The notes below the pieces were generated by a model. It made no database searches and was not told the DNA's origin. It was given only the letters and a program-made list of their open reading frames with translations. From an uncultured Lachnospiraceae bacterium (GTDB lineage: Bacteria; Bacillota; Clostridia; Lachnospirales; Lachnospiraceae), in NCBI GenBank assembly GCA_910586715.1, contig CAJUJG010000007.1, positions 35,598-99,597 of the forward strand: a stretch of 64,000 bases of DNA, read 5' to 3'. Shown in pieces: positions 35,567 to 45,445 of the stretch. How positions within the stretch are numbered: the stretch's first letter is position 1; every line of letters starts with the position of its first letter. Position numbers and translations under genes: made by a program.

Positions 35567-36523
35567 TTAGATTACAATATTTCGTTCTTTTCCGTTCAAA
35601 AAGCTCTCAATGTTCTGATAAACCTCTTTTGCACACCGCTCCCTTGCCTCGTGGCTGCCCCATGCCATATGCGGCGTAATCAAAAGCTTCGTGCTGTCCT
35701 TGATTTTGCCAAGCGGATTGTCTGCCGCAATCGGCTCCTTCACAAGCACGTCTAACCCCGCCGCCGCGATTGTGCCGTTTACGAGTGCGTCATAAAGCGC
35801 CTGCTCGTCCACCACCGGACCGCGTGCCACATTAATCAAAATTGCCGTTTTCTTCATTTTTGCAAGCGCCTGCGCATTGATGATATTCTGCGTCCTGTCC
35901 GTCAGCGGGCAGTGCAGCGACAAAATATCGCTTTGAGCAAGCAGCGTATCAAAACCCACGCGCTCATAATCTGTTGAGGTATTGTTCCCTGACGCCGAAT
36001 AATAAATCACGCGGCACCCGAATACCTTTGCAATTTCCGCCACCTTCCTGCCGATATTCCCAAGTCCGATAATGCCCCATGTCTTTCCCTCAAGCTCCGT
36101 AAAAAACGGCTCGAAGCATGTGAAAATCGGGCACTTTTCATAATTCCCGTTTTTGACATATGTATCGTAAACCGGCAGCTTTTCCAACAAATAAAGCGCC
36201 ATTGCAAACGTGTGCTGCGCTACGATTGGCGTGGAATATCCTACCACGTTTGTCACGCGGATACCATGTGCCTTGCAAAAATCAAGGTCAACATTGTTGT
36301 AGCCTGTCGCGGTTTCGCAGATAAGCTTTAGATTATTCGCACCGTTCAGCGTTGTTGCATTGAGCGGCGCTTTGTTTGCAATAATAATATCCGCGTCCGC
36401 CACACGCTGCGCGACCTCGTCTGCCGTTGTGTTTTCGTAATAAACAGTTTCCCCGAAATCATTATAAAACGAAATATCCAAATCGGTTCCTAAACTGTTT
36501 TTTTCTAAAATTACGAGTTTCAT
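35567..36523 (-). CDS. D-2-hydroxyacid dehydrogenase (NAD)
   Basis: 318 residues. The nucleotide motif is GIIGLGNIGRKVAEIA; the catalytic residues are visible as Arg in NVARGPVVDE, Glu in VLVKEPIA and His in ITPHMAWGS. The closest known groups are D-lactate, glycerate and hydroxypyruvate dehydrogenases; the exact 2-keto acid cannot be read from sequence. GGAG lies upstream of the ATG. Its place directly before a MATE gene hints at a shared transcript. Confidence 0.93.
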   Translation of the reverse strand: MKLVILEKNSLGTDLDISFYNDFGETVYYENTTADEVAQRVADADIIIANKAPLNATTLNGANNLKLICETATGYNNVDLDFCKAHGIRVTNVVGYSTPIVAQHTFAMALYLLEKLPVYDTYVKNGNYEKCPIFTCFEPFFTELEGKTWGIIGLGNIGRKVAEIAKVFGCRVIYYSASGNNTSTDYERVGFDTLLAQSDILSLHCPLTDRTQNIINAQALAKMKKTAILINVARGPVVDEQALYDALVNGTIAAAGLDVLVKEPIAADNPLGKIKDSTKLLITPHMAWGSHEARERCAKEVYQNIESFLNGKERNIVI

Positions 36524-36544
36524 GGTTTATATCTCCTTTTTTCT

Positions 36545-36958
36545 CTATTTTCTATTTGGTTTTCTTTTAATGCTCAATAATCTGATAAAATCATCAAACA
36601 AAGAAGTGTCTGTCGGCTTAAACATCATCCATTTCCCATCGTGATAAGTTTGTGTTTCATCATAAATTTTTTGAACTTCCTCCCCGTAATGTTCTCTGTC
36701 TTTTTCAAATTTTAAGCGTTCCTCTTTTCCTAAGATAATCATAAATCCTACACAATTTTCTCTTGCATAAAGTGCACATAGCGTTTTACCGCCTCGACGG
36801 TATTTATATTCATATGTCCAGGCTTTACCGCCTTTGTCCCACAGACAATCCATATCATATTGTTCGTCAATTTGAGCACATAATTTGTTCCATATCTCAA
36901 ATAAAGGTTCTCCAACCAAAGTTGTCATTTGTTCTGCGTCAGGTATTATATCAAGCAT
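36545..36958 (-). CDS. DUF3788 family protein
   Basis: 137 residues from the ATG at 36958 (AAGGAG upstream; an earlier ATG at 36982 lacks one). The segment WDKGGKAWTYEYKYRRGGKT with CALYARENCVGFMIILGKEE matches the DUF3788 family, small cytoplasmic proteins of unknown role. It lies 21 bp upstream of the dehydrogenase gene, but an operon is not certain. Confidence 0.75.
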   Translation of the reverse strand: MLDIIPDAEQMTTLVGEPLFEIWNKLCAQIDEQYDMDCLWDKGGKAWTYEYKYRRGGKTLCALYARENCVGFMIILGKEERLKFEKDREHYGEEVQKIYDETQTYHDGKWMMFKPTDTSLFDDFIRLLSIKRKPNRK

Positions 36959-37048
36959 AGTTATCTCCTTCGTAGCTTTCAATTTATATGTTTGATTATA
37001 AAATAAATATCCGTTCTTTACAACGGATATTTATAATAGTTTGGCATT

Positions 37049-38740
37049 CTATCCAATAAGGACATTTTTTCCCTCAAATGCAAAACCGTATTTGCGAATG
37101 CGGGAGACAGGTATGCCTTCTGATTCTAAGGCGGCGGCGTATTGCTTTTCTTCTATTTGAGAAAGTGCCGCCTGTACCGTTTCCTCCAAACTTTTCTCTT
37201 TTTGGGGACGGTGTACTTTAAACTCCATAATAATTGCGTCGTCTATTAAATTGTCTTTTTTCGGTTTCAACATCACGTCATAACGCCCGAACCCACTCTC
37301 ACGGTTTGAGGCAATTGTATATCGGTCGGACAGCTCCACCATTAATCCAAGTACAAAGCCATGATAAAAACGCTCTGGCTGCGCTTTCTTTGAAGGATTT
37401 TTCCCTGTGTCAAAATTGCTGAACGTGTCGCAGGCAACACCGTTTATATATTCGTTCATCGCATCAAGATTGCCATCCAGCAACGCCTTAATAAAATCAT
37501 TATATTCCGGAGAATATCCCTTAAACCAGCCTTCTATCATATTTTGGAACATGATTTTCACTTCTTTATTCGTTAGCCTTAAAACATATTCTTCCTTTCC
37601 TGTGTCTGCGTCAAATGTATGTTTTTCCACTTTCAAATACCCGCTCGCAAGCAGCAGGCTCCAAATCGCGTACTCATTATGGTCAAGTTGATTGAATACA
37701 ATCTGTTCGTCTATTTTGGTGCAAAGCGCACCGCCGCTTAAAAGCTCTTCCATTGTAATCTTAACACCTTTGCTCGCCTCGCGTATCAGTTTCCCGACCA
37801 GGCTGTTTGAACTGGTATTTGCCCAATATGTGGAAAATTTCTGTTTGTCAAGGAAATTAATAATAGACCACGGATTGTATATATCTGTTCTTTCCCCAAA
37901 TGTAAATCCATCATACCAGTTCTTAACATCCTCTTCCTTATCAGACAATCCAAACTCCGTCAAAGCATCTGACATTTCTTCTTGTGTAAAGCCAAAAATC
38001 GTCGCATATTTATTAGAAGTTGTCGTCACAACTTCAAGATTATTCAAGTCTGAAAAAATACTTTCTTTACTAACTTTTGTAATTCCTGTCAAAATCGCGC
38101 GTCCTAAAAATGGATTCGTCTTAAAAGTTGAATTAAATAAGTTTCTTGTAAACGCCACAATCTTATCCCAATACCCATTAACATATGCTTCCTGCATCGG
38201 CGTGTCATACTCATCTAACAGAATAATCGGACTTTTTCCATAATACCGCTGCATAAAATCACACAACTTATTTAAGGAAATTACCGCATCTGTTTCTGCC
38301 ATCTTCTCTGAAATCCTGTCAAAATATGCCATCTCCTGCGGTGCCAGTAAACCGCTGTCCTTTAGGAAAGCATTCTTAAGATACGCGTCCGCAAGAATCT
38401 GGCAAATCCTCGTTTTCGTTCCCTCATAAGTATTATCCTTTACATTCGCAAAGCTAAGCCCGATTACAGGATACGTTCCCTGAAGCGCTCTGTACTTCTC
38501 TTCTTCCCATATATTGAATCCTTCAAAAACTTCACCCTGTCCTTTATATTGAATGGAAAAAAAACGCTCTACCATACTCATTGTCAGCGTTTTACCGAAC
38601 CGTCTCGGACGGGTTATCAGCGTTACTTCATCGTCATTTTCCCACCATTCCTTAATAAACAGGGTCTTGTCAACATAAAAATTGTGATTCACAATCATTT
38701 TTTCAAAATTCTGTTTTCCAATCCCCACCGTTCTTGCCAT
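37049..38740 (-). CDS. AAA-ATPase-like / PD-(D/E)XK nuclease protein (DUF1703 type)
   Basis: 563 residues. The N-terminal AAA-ATPase_like domain has Walker A in TRPRRFGKTLTMSM and Walker B in PIILLDEYDTPM. The C-terminal quarter carries a nuclease-like core (GRYDVMLKPKK, DAIIMEFKVHR) with the Asp, Glu and Lys expected of PD-(D/E)XK folds. Such proteins occur in many copies in gut Firmicutes and Bacteroidetes and are suspected of acting in defence or mobile DNA, without proof. It has its own upstream gap and follows the helicase-nuclease gene by about 100 bp on the same strand. Confidence 0.88.
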   Translation of the reverse strand: MARTVGIGKQNFEKMIVNHNFYVDKTLFIKEWWENDDEVTLITRPRRFGKTLTMSMVERFFSIQYKGQGEVFEGFNIWEEEKYRALQGTYPVIGLSFANVKDNTYEGTKTRICQILADAYLKNAFLKDSGLLAPQEMAYFDRISEKMAETDAVISLNKLCDFMQRYYGKSPIILLDEYDTPMQEAYVNGYWDKIVAFTRNLFNSTFKTNPFLGRAILTGITKVSKESIFSDLNNLEVVTTTSNKYATIFGFTQEEMSDALTEFGLSDKEEDVKNWYDGFTFGERTDIYNPWSIINFLDKQKFSTYWANTSSNSLVGKLIREASKGVKITMEELLSGGALCTKIDEQIVFNQLDHNEYAIWSLLLASGYLKVEKHTFDADTGKEEYVLRLTNKEVKIMFQNMIEGWFKGYSPEYNDFIKALLDGNLDAMNEYINGVACDTFSNFDTGKNPSKKAQPERFYHGFVLGLMVELSDRYTIASNRESGFGRYDVMLKPKKDNLIDDAIIMEFKVHRPQKEKSLEETVQAALSQIEEKQYAAALESEGIPVSRIRKYGFAFEGKNVLIG

Positions 38741-38838
38741 ATTGCTGTCCCCTTTTCATAATTTAATATCCCACCCACTCCTGTCTATGTTTATACTACC
38801 ACAAAACATATCCAAAATGAACACTCCAAACCCCGAAT

Positions 38839-41800
38839 TTACCGCCGTTTCTCAAAATAATCCATCAAAATTTCCTTAATATGGTTATACCGCCGTGCGT
38901 ACGAATTTTCGACCCGGATAATCTGCAGATGATGCGCCCTGCAAATCTCGTTTTTCTGCTGGTCTCTGCGTTTCACAGCCTCATCCTGAAAGTGCTCCTT
39001 CCCGTCAAGCTCAATCGCAAGCATTGGGATTTCGTCCTTTTGCTGTTTTTCATATACGACAAAGTCAAAACGTCCCATATAAAACAGGCTGTCATTGCTG
39101 ACATTCTCCTCGAAGACCTGTGAAATCGGAACTTCTTTGTGAATGACGTATCTGTTTCGGGACATCCAAATGTTTTCCAAAGCATGGCTTAAGTTTGCCA
39201 AAAATGCCTCCTCTGTCGCAGTGCTGAACGGCTTCACTCCAAGCGCCCTTGAATTTGCCTGTTTCTGCGTCACCTTGGTTTCCCCGTTCTTTTGGACATA
39301 ATCAATCAGCTCATATAAATCGTCATCTCCGCTCTCATGAAGCCGGTTCACATTTTTCATGTCAGACAGCACAACCAGCTGGTCCTTTGCACGCGAAGTT
39401 GCAACATTAATCAGCTCCTTGTTATTTTTCAGCCACGCGTACGTTCCAGCCTGTGTCTGCTCCGTAATTGCCGTCGAAAACAAAACAATATCCTTTTCAT
39501 CTCCTTGAAATGCATGCACCGTTCCGCATGAGATATTCTCCAAATGCTCCTGTTTAATCGCGTCCTCAATCAGTTTCCGCTGATTGACAAACGGCGTAAT
39601 TACTCCGATGCTCTTTTCCTTATTCAGCTTCGCAAAGTAAATCATTGCCCGGACCTCTTCCGGCGCCGTATTTTTTACATTAGACGCACCATTTTGCACA
39701 TCAATATACAAAAGGGGCTCTTTTTCCGACTCGTTCGAACATATATTCAGCTTTGAATTATAATACTTCCGGTTATTAAACTCAATAATCTTTTTATGAC
39801 ACCGGTAATGATTATGCAGAAGAATTTCATCACTGACCGAATCACATGCCAAATATGTCTTGTAAATAGAATTTTTCCGGTAATCATACTCGTCCGTTAT
39901 CTGATACTTTTTGCGAAGGTACAAATTATCTACTTCTCCCAGTAAAATAACCGGATTCAGCTGCTGCGGGTCGCCGACAAGCATAACATTTTCCCCTCTG
40001 ATAATCGGTACAAGAGAAACCGCCGTATTGCATTGGCTTGCTTCGTCCAAAATCACCATATGAAATAACGGTTTCGGCTCTCCTATCCGGTGTGCGGATA
40101 TACACGTCGTAATCATAATCGGAAACACCTTCTGCATTTTTTTCACATTCTCTGCACTTCTAAAATACCTGCGAAAAGCCTCTGTCTGTTTCTCTCCTTC
40201 CTCCATATCAAGAATGCTCATAAAATCCTCATATTTCTTCTGCCCAAGCTGTTTGATATAATGAACGGAGGTATAGTATAAATACTGAAAAAATTCTTCC
40301 TCGTTTTGGTCTAACAGGTTTAATGCGTCCTGCTCCGTAACTGTTCCAATCTTTTCCATCTCCCGTTTCACCTGTTCTAACTGGCGTCCTTGCAGGTCAG
40401 CCTGAAAAGGAATCATTGCACCTTCGTTTCCCTTTTTATTCTGATACTCCAGCAGCCTTTGCAGCGTTTCGCCTCTCTCCGTCAGCTCCAGCCTGTCTTC
40501 ATAGCGTTTCAGCATATCGGACAGTGCCTTTGCCCGTTCAATCCGGTCGCCCTTGCGTTTGTCCAAAGTGGTATTGTAAACAGGTATTCCCTGCGTTTTC
40601 TCATACAAATTTTTGATATAAACAATTGCTTCCCTTATTTTTGTATCATTCCCCAAACGCAGCGCCGGAAACGGAATTTTGTTTCCGTGGTACTCCAAAT
40701 TAGACAGTTTATGAAATACTGTATCAATCGGTATATTATTATAGGAAGAAAACAGCACCGTTCTGTTATTAAAAAACGCGGTTACAATCGTGTTGATAAT
40801 CGTATTTGTTTTCCCCGTCCCGGGCGGTCCCTGAATATACGCTACCGGATATTTCATCGCATTGTGAATCGCCAAAAGCTGATCCAAATTGATGTTTTTA
40901 TTAATCAGTGCAATCGGATACGTTTTGCTCCTGCGGGGACGTTCCAGTAAATCACCGAAAAAAGCCTTCATCGGAAACGTAACCTCTCCCTTATGGTACA
41001 TCTCAATAATTGCCTTATACTCATCATGTAAATCCAACGCAATTTCCGCTCCGATTCCTATGACATACGGCATATCGTCTACACCCATAATCTGTCTGTT
41101 CCGCGCTGTTATGATATTTTTAATTTTTTCCTGATTGTTCTCAAAGTCGTTCAGCAGCTCATATTCTTCCGCGTCCAAGTAATACCGTATGCTTTCCTTT
41201 TTCCCTTCTACTTTAAATTCCGTACACAGTGTTATCTCCTCATCCGGCCGCAGCACATGGCGTTTCACGTCTAAATTTAATTTCCGGTACGCAAGCGCAT
41301 ATAATCCTCTGTTCGTGTGAATGCTCAAAACATTGATTGCAAGCCGTTGTATCGTCAGCCTTCCGTTATTTGGCTTTGTCTTTTCCATTTTATACTCAAA
41401 ATGCTTTACAATCTCACGGAACTGTTCCTGGCTTAACTGGTAGCTCTCCCCTTGAAAGCTGTCACGGTCAATATACCGAATCAGTTCAAAATTGTCATAG
41501 TATGGTACAGTATCCATGCGGTTACACGTTTCCAAATAATTTAATATCTTCAAATTCGGAATATGGTCAAATACGGTTTTATACTTGTGAGGATTGAGTG
41601 AAATATCTTCGACCAGCTTCTGATTGATTGGGCAATAAGAACCTTCTATGACTTGGGAAGAACGTATGGAATCAATGAAAATACAGTCAAAATGACACAC
41701 GGAGTACTGTCCCAAATGCAGTCCATCTACAGATAGAGAACGTTTTCTGACATTAATGTCACAAATTCCAATCCAGTATTTTGTGATTTGCTCCTCCTTG

Positions 41801-41871
41801 TTTTTATACTCTATCTTAAGCCATTTGCCCTCATGTATAGCCTGAAAAATATCACGCGCCACGGTATTCAT
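38839..41871 (-). CDS. Single-chain SF1 helicase with N-terminal WYL-like and C-terminal nuclease domains
   Basis: About 1010 residues from the ATG at 41871 (GGAGG nine bases upstream). Residues 1-60 look WYL-like (AIHEGKWLKIEYKN, LGQYSVCHFDCIFI). The Upf1/Dna2-type helicase core has Walker A QGPPGTGKT (about 347), DEAS (609), GDPQQL (633), HNHYRCH (686), GTVHAFQGDEKDIV (784) and NVATSRAKDQ (822). The last 120 residues form a DUF2726-like PD-(D/E)XK nuclease (GRFDFVVY, AIELDGKEHF). All catalytic motifs are intact. This domain set suggests nucleic-acid surveillance or anti-phage defence; the role is inferred. Confidence 0.88.
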   Translation of the reverse strand: MNTVARDIFQAIHEGKWLKIEYKNKEEQITKYWIGICDINVRKRSLSVDGLHLGQYSVCHFDCIFIDSIRSSQVIEGSYCPINQKLVEDISLNPHKYKTVFDHIPNLKILNYLETCNRMDTVPYYDNFELIRYIDRDSFQGESYQLSQEQFREIVKHFEYKMEKTKPNNGRLTIQRLAINVLSIHTNRGLYALAYRKLNLDVKRHVLRPDEEITLCTEFKVEGKKESIRYYLDAEEYELLNDFENNQEKIKNIITARNRQIMGVDDMPYVIGIGAEIALDLHDEYKAIIEMYHKGEVTFPMKAFFGDLLERPRRSKTYPIALINKNINLDQLLAIHNAMKYPVAYIQGPPGTGKTNTIINTIVTAFFNNRTVLFSSYNNIPIDTVFHKLSNLEYHGNKIPFPALRLGNDTKIREAIVYIKNLYEKTQGIPVYNTTLDKRKGDRIERAKALSDMLKRYEDRLELTERGETLQRLLEYQNKKGNEGAMIPFQADLQGRQLEQVKREMEKIGTVTEQDALNLLDQNEEEFFQYLYYTSVHYIKQLGQKKYEDFMSILDMEEGEKQTEAFRRYFRSAENVKKMQKVFPIMITTCISAHRIGEPKPLFHMVILDEASQCNTAVSLVPIIRGENVMLVGDPQQLNPVILLGEVDNLYLRKKYQITDEYDYRKNSIYKTYLACDSVSDEILLHNHYRCHKKIIEFNNRKYYNSKLNICSNESEKEPLLYIDVQNGASNVKNTAPEEVRAMIYFAKLNKEKSIGVITPFVNQRKLIEDAIKQEHLENISCGTVHAFQGDEKDIVLFSTAITEQTQAGTYAWLKNNKELINVATSRAKDQLVVLSDMKNVNRLHESGDDDLYELIDYVQKNGETKVTQKQANSRALGVKPFSTATEEAFLANLSHALENIWMSRNRYVIHKEVPISQVFEENVSNDSLFYMGRFDFVVYEKQQKDEIPMLAIELDGKEHFQDEAVKRRDQQKNEICRAHHLQIIRVENSYARRYNHIKEILMDYFEKRR

Positions 41872-41956
41872 CCATGATTTCCTCCTGTGCACCTGTATAT
41901 CCCGAACAAATATTTTGGGTACTATGCTCTTATGGTATCATAGATGTACTGGTTTT

Positions 41957-43222
41957 TCAATGATATACAGTGAACTCCCCTATATACAATTCCCCGGTAT
42001 CCCTTTGCACGTAAAATCCCGCCAGTTTTCCCCTATTGAATGTCAGTTTTTGCAAATAATACCCCTGTTCCAAAAGCGCTTTATTTCCCATCGGATAAGT
42101 GCCTTTCAGATTGCCGGCATAATCGTAAAACGATACGCTGTCCGACTTACACTGCGGCAGCTGCCCTGCCAGTGCGTTCTCTGTATCCCGCACCGCATTT
42201 TCTGGCTCTGCTGCATTACTGCTAAAATAGCCATTGTCCGTAAACAGGTACTCCCCTTCGATTAACCGGGTATCTAATCGCTGCGTTTCCCCATTGTCCT
42301 TGATCGCAACGATTTCATAATCACCGGAGCTATTCGACTCTCCCAGCACAATGAGACCATATTGATTAAAATCCAATATATACGAATATTCCCACTTCGT
42401 GGTTTCCCATAGTTTCTTCCCGTTCCATTCCCCGTTTTCGTTTGCTTGGGCAATCCAGTATTCCTTGTGTTTTCCTTCCTTATCATAAATTTCATACGCC
42501 ATCGTGCCGTCGTTGCGCATCCGCGCGTCCCCAAGAAAACAATTCTTATTTTCTCCGATTACAGGCTGATAAACGTCCGCAATGCTGCCGTCCGAAAGAC
42601 TTAATTTTTTCAGCGTGCGCGCTTTCCCAAATATGTCCTGGCGCGCCCATTCGCTATAATAAATACAACCGTCACAAACATACCAAAACGGTCCAATCTG
42701 CATGTCACTTGCCACACTGTAATAGCGGTTATTTTCCTGCGTGTCCATATCGTATATGAAAAATGACGCGCTGTCCTTGGATACGGTTATCACTAGATTT
42801 TGATACTGCCTGCATTGCATTCCCGAATGCTCGTCTACATGAAAAATGGTGTTCAGCGTCGAATCCTGTTTGACGTATGTTTCCCCTTCTTTTTTATAAA
42901 TGTCCGTACCCAGTATCAAGGTGTCGTCATGACAGATATAGTTGTTCATACCATAACTCAACCCTGAAATATTGCGATAGCCCAGCTCCGGTATTTCTTT
43001 CGGTTCTGCTGTGTCTATATAAAGGTTTTCATTGAAAGGCTGCCGTGTATTTGCTACATATTCTGCCGCCGTTTCTTTGGTGTCAGATGACACGGCGAGC
43101 GTTGTATTGGTTTCTGCCGTGTTGGTTTCCGTATTATTTGAACGTATTTCTTTTTTGACGCACCCCGACAGAGTGGTGCATATTACAAGAGCAAAGCAAA
43201 AAAAGATTGTTTTTTTACGCAT
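41957..43222 (-). CDS. Lipoprotein with a beta-propeller-like look
   Basis: About 421 residues from the ATG at 43222 (AAGGAGG six bases upstream). Lipobox TLSGC follows a short signal. A Thr/Asn-rich linker leads into a repeated beta pattern (NYICHDDTLILG, WYVCDGCIYYSEWA, YILDFNQYGLIVLG, GEYLFTDNGYFSS) that suggests a WD40/TolB-like propeller, though blades are not clear by eye. It should be outside, tethered to the membrane. The function is unknown. It stands alone, 85 bp upstream of the helicase gene on the same strand. Confidence 0.72.
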   Translation of the reverse strand: MRKKTIFFCFALVICTTLSGCVKKEIRSNNTETNTAETNTTLAVSSDTKETAAEYVANTRQPFNENLYIDTAEPKEIPELGYRNISGLSYGMNNYICHDDTLILGTDIYKKEGETYVKQDSTLNTIFHVDEHSGMQCRQYQNLVITVSKDSASFFIYDMDTQENNRYYSVASDMQIGPFWYVCDGCIYYSEWARQDIFGKARTLKKLSLSDGSIADVYQPVIGENKNCFLGDARMRNDGTMAYEIYDKEGKHKEYWIAQANENGEWNGKKLWETTKWEYSYILDFNQYGLIVLGESNSSGDYEIVAIKDNGETQRLDTRLIEGEYLFTDNGYFSSNAAEPENAVRDTENALAGQLPQCKSDSVSFYDYAGNLKGTYPMGNKALLEQGYYLQKLTFNRGKLAGFYVQRDTGELYIGEFTVYH

Positions 43223-43371
43223 AAAATCCCTCCTTATATCTGTCTCCGGTATCATTCTTAAAATGTTATTACAATGTTGCGATATAGTGCATTTCTGGTT
43301 AAATTTTGCCTGTTCTGCCGTACTGGCGTTTACAAAAAATACTCCTGCTCACAACCGCATCCTAATAATTG

Positions 43372-43848
43372 TTACAAAACAGCTTCCATTCCAATCTTTT
43401 GGATTTTCAACCCAATCCGCTCATAAAATTTCACCGCATTCACATTATCTGCCCAAACATTCAACGTCACATTATAATACCCTTGCGCTCTTGCATACTC
43501 GACAACATACTCATAAAGCGCCTTCCCGATATGCATTCCGCGCGCTGCTTCGTCAACGCACAAATCATCAATATAGAGCGTTTTAATATCCGTCATATTA
43601 TTATTGTTAATAAACTGCTGATGTACACAAAACGCATAGCCCACAACGCCCCCGTCCTGCTCTGCAACAAAAACAGGTGTCTTATCGTCTGCCAGTATCT
43701 CTTTGAGTTCCTCATCCGTATACTTCTTTGTACCTGCTTTAAATAAATCCGGGCGCACATCGCTGTGTACTTTAAGAACTTCAAAAAGCAGCTTATCAAT
43801 TACAGGAATATCTTCTTCCTGCGCACGGCGTATCTTCAATTTTTCCAT
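43372..43848 (-). CDS. GNAT-family N-acetyltransferase
   Basis: 158 residues. The acetyl-CoA site is DLCVDEAARGMHIGKALYEY (the R-G-x-x-I-G-K loop), with YNVTLNVWADNVNAVKFYERIG after it. The substrate cannot be told. No clear operon partner. Confidence 0.9.
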   Translation of the reverse strand: MEKLKIRRAQEEDIPVIDKLLFEVLKVHSDVRPDLFKAGTKKYTDEELKEILADDKTPVFVAEQDGGVVGYAFCVHQQFINNNNMTDIKTLYIDDLCVDEAARGMHIGKALYEYVVEYARAQGYYNVTLNVWADNVNAVKFYERIGLKIQKIGMEAVL

Positions 43849-43912
43849 TTGTTCCTACTCCCTTCTGATTTGTTATATTCTTGGTTATCGTCACTAGCTA
43901 TGATATTTAGCT

Positions 43913-45286
43913 TCATTTTACCACGATTTCCTCCATAATTCCATGAAATTTATCCACTGCATTTGTACACCGAAGCTTTCGCGAAAGAAAAACCAGCGAC
44001 AACCCCATCGCAATCGTCCATCCGACAGGCCACGCACACCATATCCCCGTCGCGCTGTTCGTCCACCCCGACAGCACAAATGCCAAAACCACGCGCAGAA
44101 TAAGGTCTGTAAACGTCGCTGCCATAAACTGCCTCATTGCGTTTGTCCCGCGCAGCACCCCGTCCGCCGCAAGCTTCGCGGAAACTACAAAATAAAACGG
44201 CGACAAAATCCATAAAAACTGCCTTCCCGTCGCAAGCGCCTGCGCTGAACCCTCATTCATAAACAGCAGCAGCAAATACTTCCCCAAAAAGACATAAATC
44301 AGGCAAAACGGAACACTCAGACACCACACCAGCTTCAATCCTGCGCGAAATCCTTCCCGAATGCGCCCGTACTGATTTGCCCCCAAATTCTGTGCCGAAA
44401 AATTAGAAATCCCATTTCCAATCGTCGTAAACGACGTAATCACAAGATTATTCAACTTCACCGCGGCAGAGTACCCCGCAGCAACACTGACCCCAAAGCC
44501 GTTAATGCACCCCTGTATCATCATGTTGCCGACCGAAATAAACGACTGCTGCAAAATGCTTGGCACCGCGATAACCGCGATTTTTCCAAGCAATTTCCCC
44601 GAAAACACCGCAACTTTTCCGCTTGTTTGAATTTTCGACAGCCGTGCCAAGACCAATACCACCGAAAGCACACAGCTTACACCCTGACACAAAAACGTCG
44701 CCCATGCAACGCCTGCTATCCCCATTGTGAAGCTTTTCACAAACAAAATATCCACCAAAATATTCGCGGTCGACGATGCCGCAAGAAACAGAAATGGCGT
44801 TTTGGAATCCCCCATTGCAGAGAAAATACCCGTCGCAATATTATAGAAGAACAAAAACGGAAGTCCCCATATGTAAATCTGCAGATACAATGCCGAATCC
44901 GCCATAATCTCCGGCTGCGTCTTCATCAGCCGAAGCAGCACATCACAGGACAGTAATCCCGTCAGCATTAAAACGCCGCATAAAACACCGCTTGCAATCA
45001 ACGTCGTATAAACCGCCGTCTTGATTGCCTTATAATCCTTCGCGCCAAAAAGCTGCGACACAATCACGGAGCAGCCGATATTGCACCCAAATGCAAACGC
45101 AATGAAAATCAGCGTGATATTATAGCTGTTCCCAACCGCCGCAAGCGCGTTTTCCCCAATAAACTTCCCCGCCACAAACGAATCCGCAATATTATAAAGC
45201 TGCTGAAACACAATGCTCCCAAACATCGGCAAGCAAAACGCCCACAAAATCTTCTGCGGATTTCCCTGTGTCAAATCCTTGTTCAT
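43913..45286 (-). CDS. MATE-family efflux transporter
   Basis: 457 residues, twelve hydrophobic segments, opening MNKDLTQGNPQKILWAFCLP like the pump at 34203 but clearly diverged. LYNIADSFVAGKFIGENAL and NFSAQNLGANQYGRIREGFR are family signatures. It is divergent from a LysR gene across 159 bp, so LysR control is likely. The substrate is unknown. The intergenic region holds a TGACACATGTGTCA palindrome 28 bp before the pump start. Confidence 0.93.
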   Translation of the reverse strand: MNKDLTQGNPQKILWAFCLPMFGSIVFQQLYNIADSFVAGKFIGENALAAVGNSYNITLIFIAFAFGCNIGCSVIVSQLFGAKDYKAIKTAVYTTLIASGVLCGVLMLTGLLSCDVLLRLMKTQPEIMADSALYLQIYIWGLPFLFFYNIATGIFSAMGDSKTPFLFLAASSTANILVDILFVKSFTMGIAGVAWATFLCQGVSCVLSVVLVLARLSKIQTSGKVAVFSGKLLGKIAVIAVPSILQQSFISVGNMMIQGCINGFGVSVAAGYSAAVKLNNLVITSFTTIGNGISNFSAQNLGANQYGRIREGFRAGLKLVWCLSVPFCLIYVFLGKYLLLLFMNEGSAQALATGRQFLWILSPFYFVVSAKLAADGVLRGTNAMRQFMAATFTDLILRVVLAFVLSGWTNSATGIWCAWPVGWTIAMGLSLVFLSRKLRCTNAVDKFHGIMEEIVVK

Positions 45287-45314
45287 ATAATAAAACCTCC
45301 TATTCCATCAAAAG

Positions 45315-45328
45315 TGACACATGTGTCA
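45315..45328. repeat. Intergenic copy of the TGACA-N4-TGTCA palindrome
   Basis: TGACACATGTGTCA, fully symmetric. The other copies begin at 4861, 6580, 7870, 14038, 14252, 15440, 22026, 26203, 41748, 59887, 60547 and 63472, all inside genes. Ten of the thirteen have purine-T-G-A-C-A-C or its near equivalent, and AT-rich bases usually follow. Confidence 0.8.
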
Positions 45329-45361
45329 TTTTTGTATTTTTCATTACAAGCGCCACCTTAT

Positions 45362-45389
45362 TTACTTTTCACTCAATCTGTATTATACT
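45362..45389 (+). promoter_or_regulatory. Possible promoter of the LysR gene
   Basis: TTACTT, 16 bp, TATACT, about 55 bp before the LysR start. The -35 box is weak. Confidence 0.4.
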
Positions 45390-45445
45390 ATCCATTAATC
45401 AATAAGAAAAATAAATATATTATATAGGAGTAATATAAATATTAT

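Noticed and set aside
39093..39107. TGTCA-N4-TGACA inverted order
   Set aside because: The half-sites are in the opposite order, so it is not the same site.
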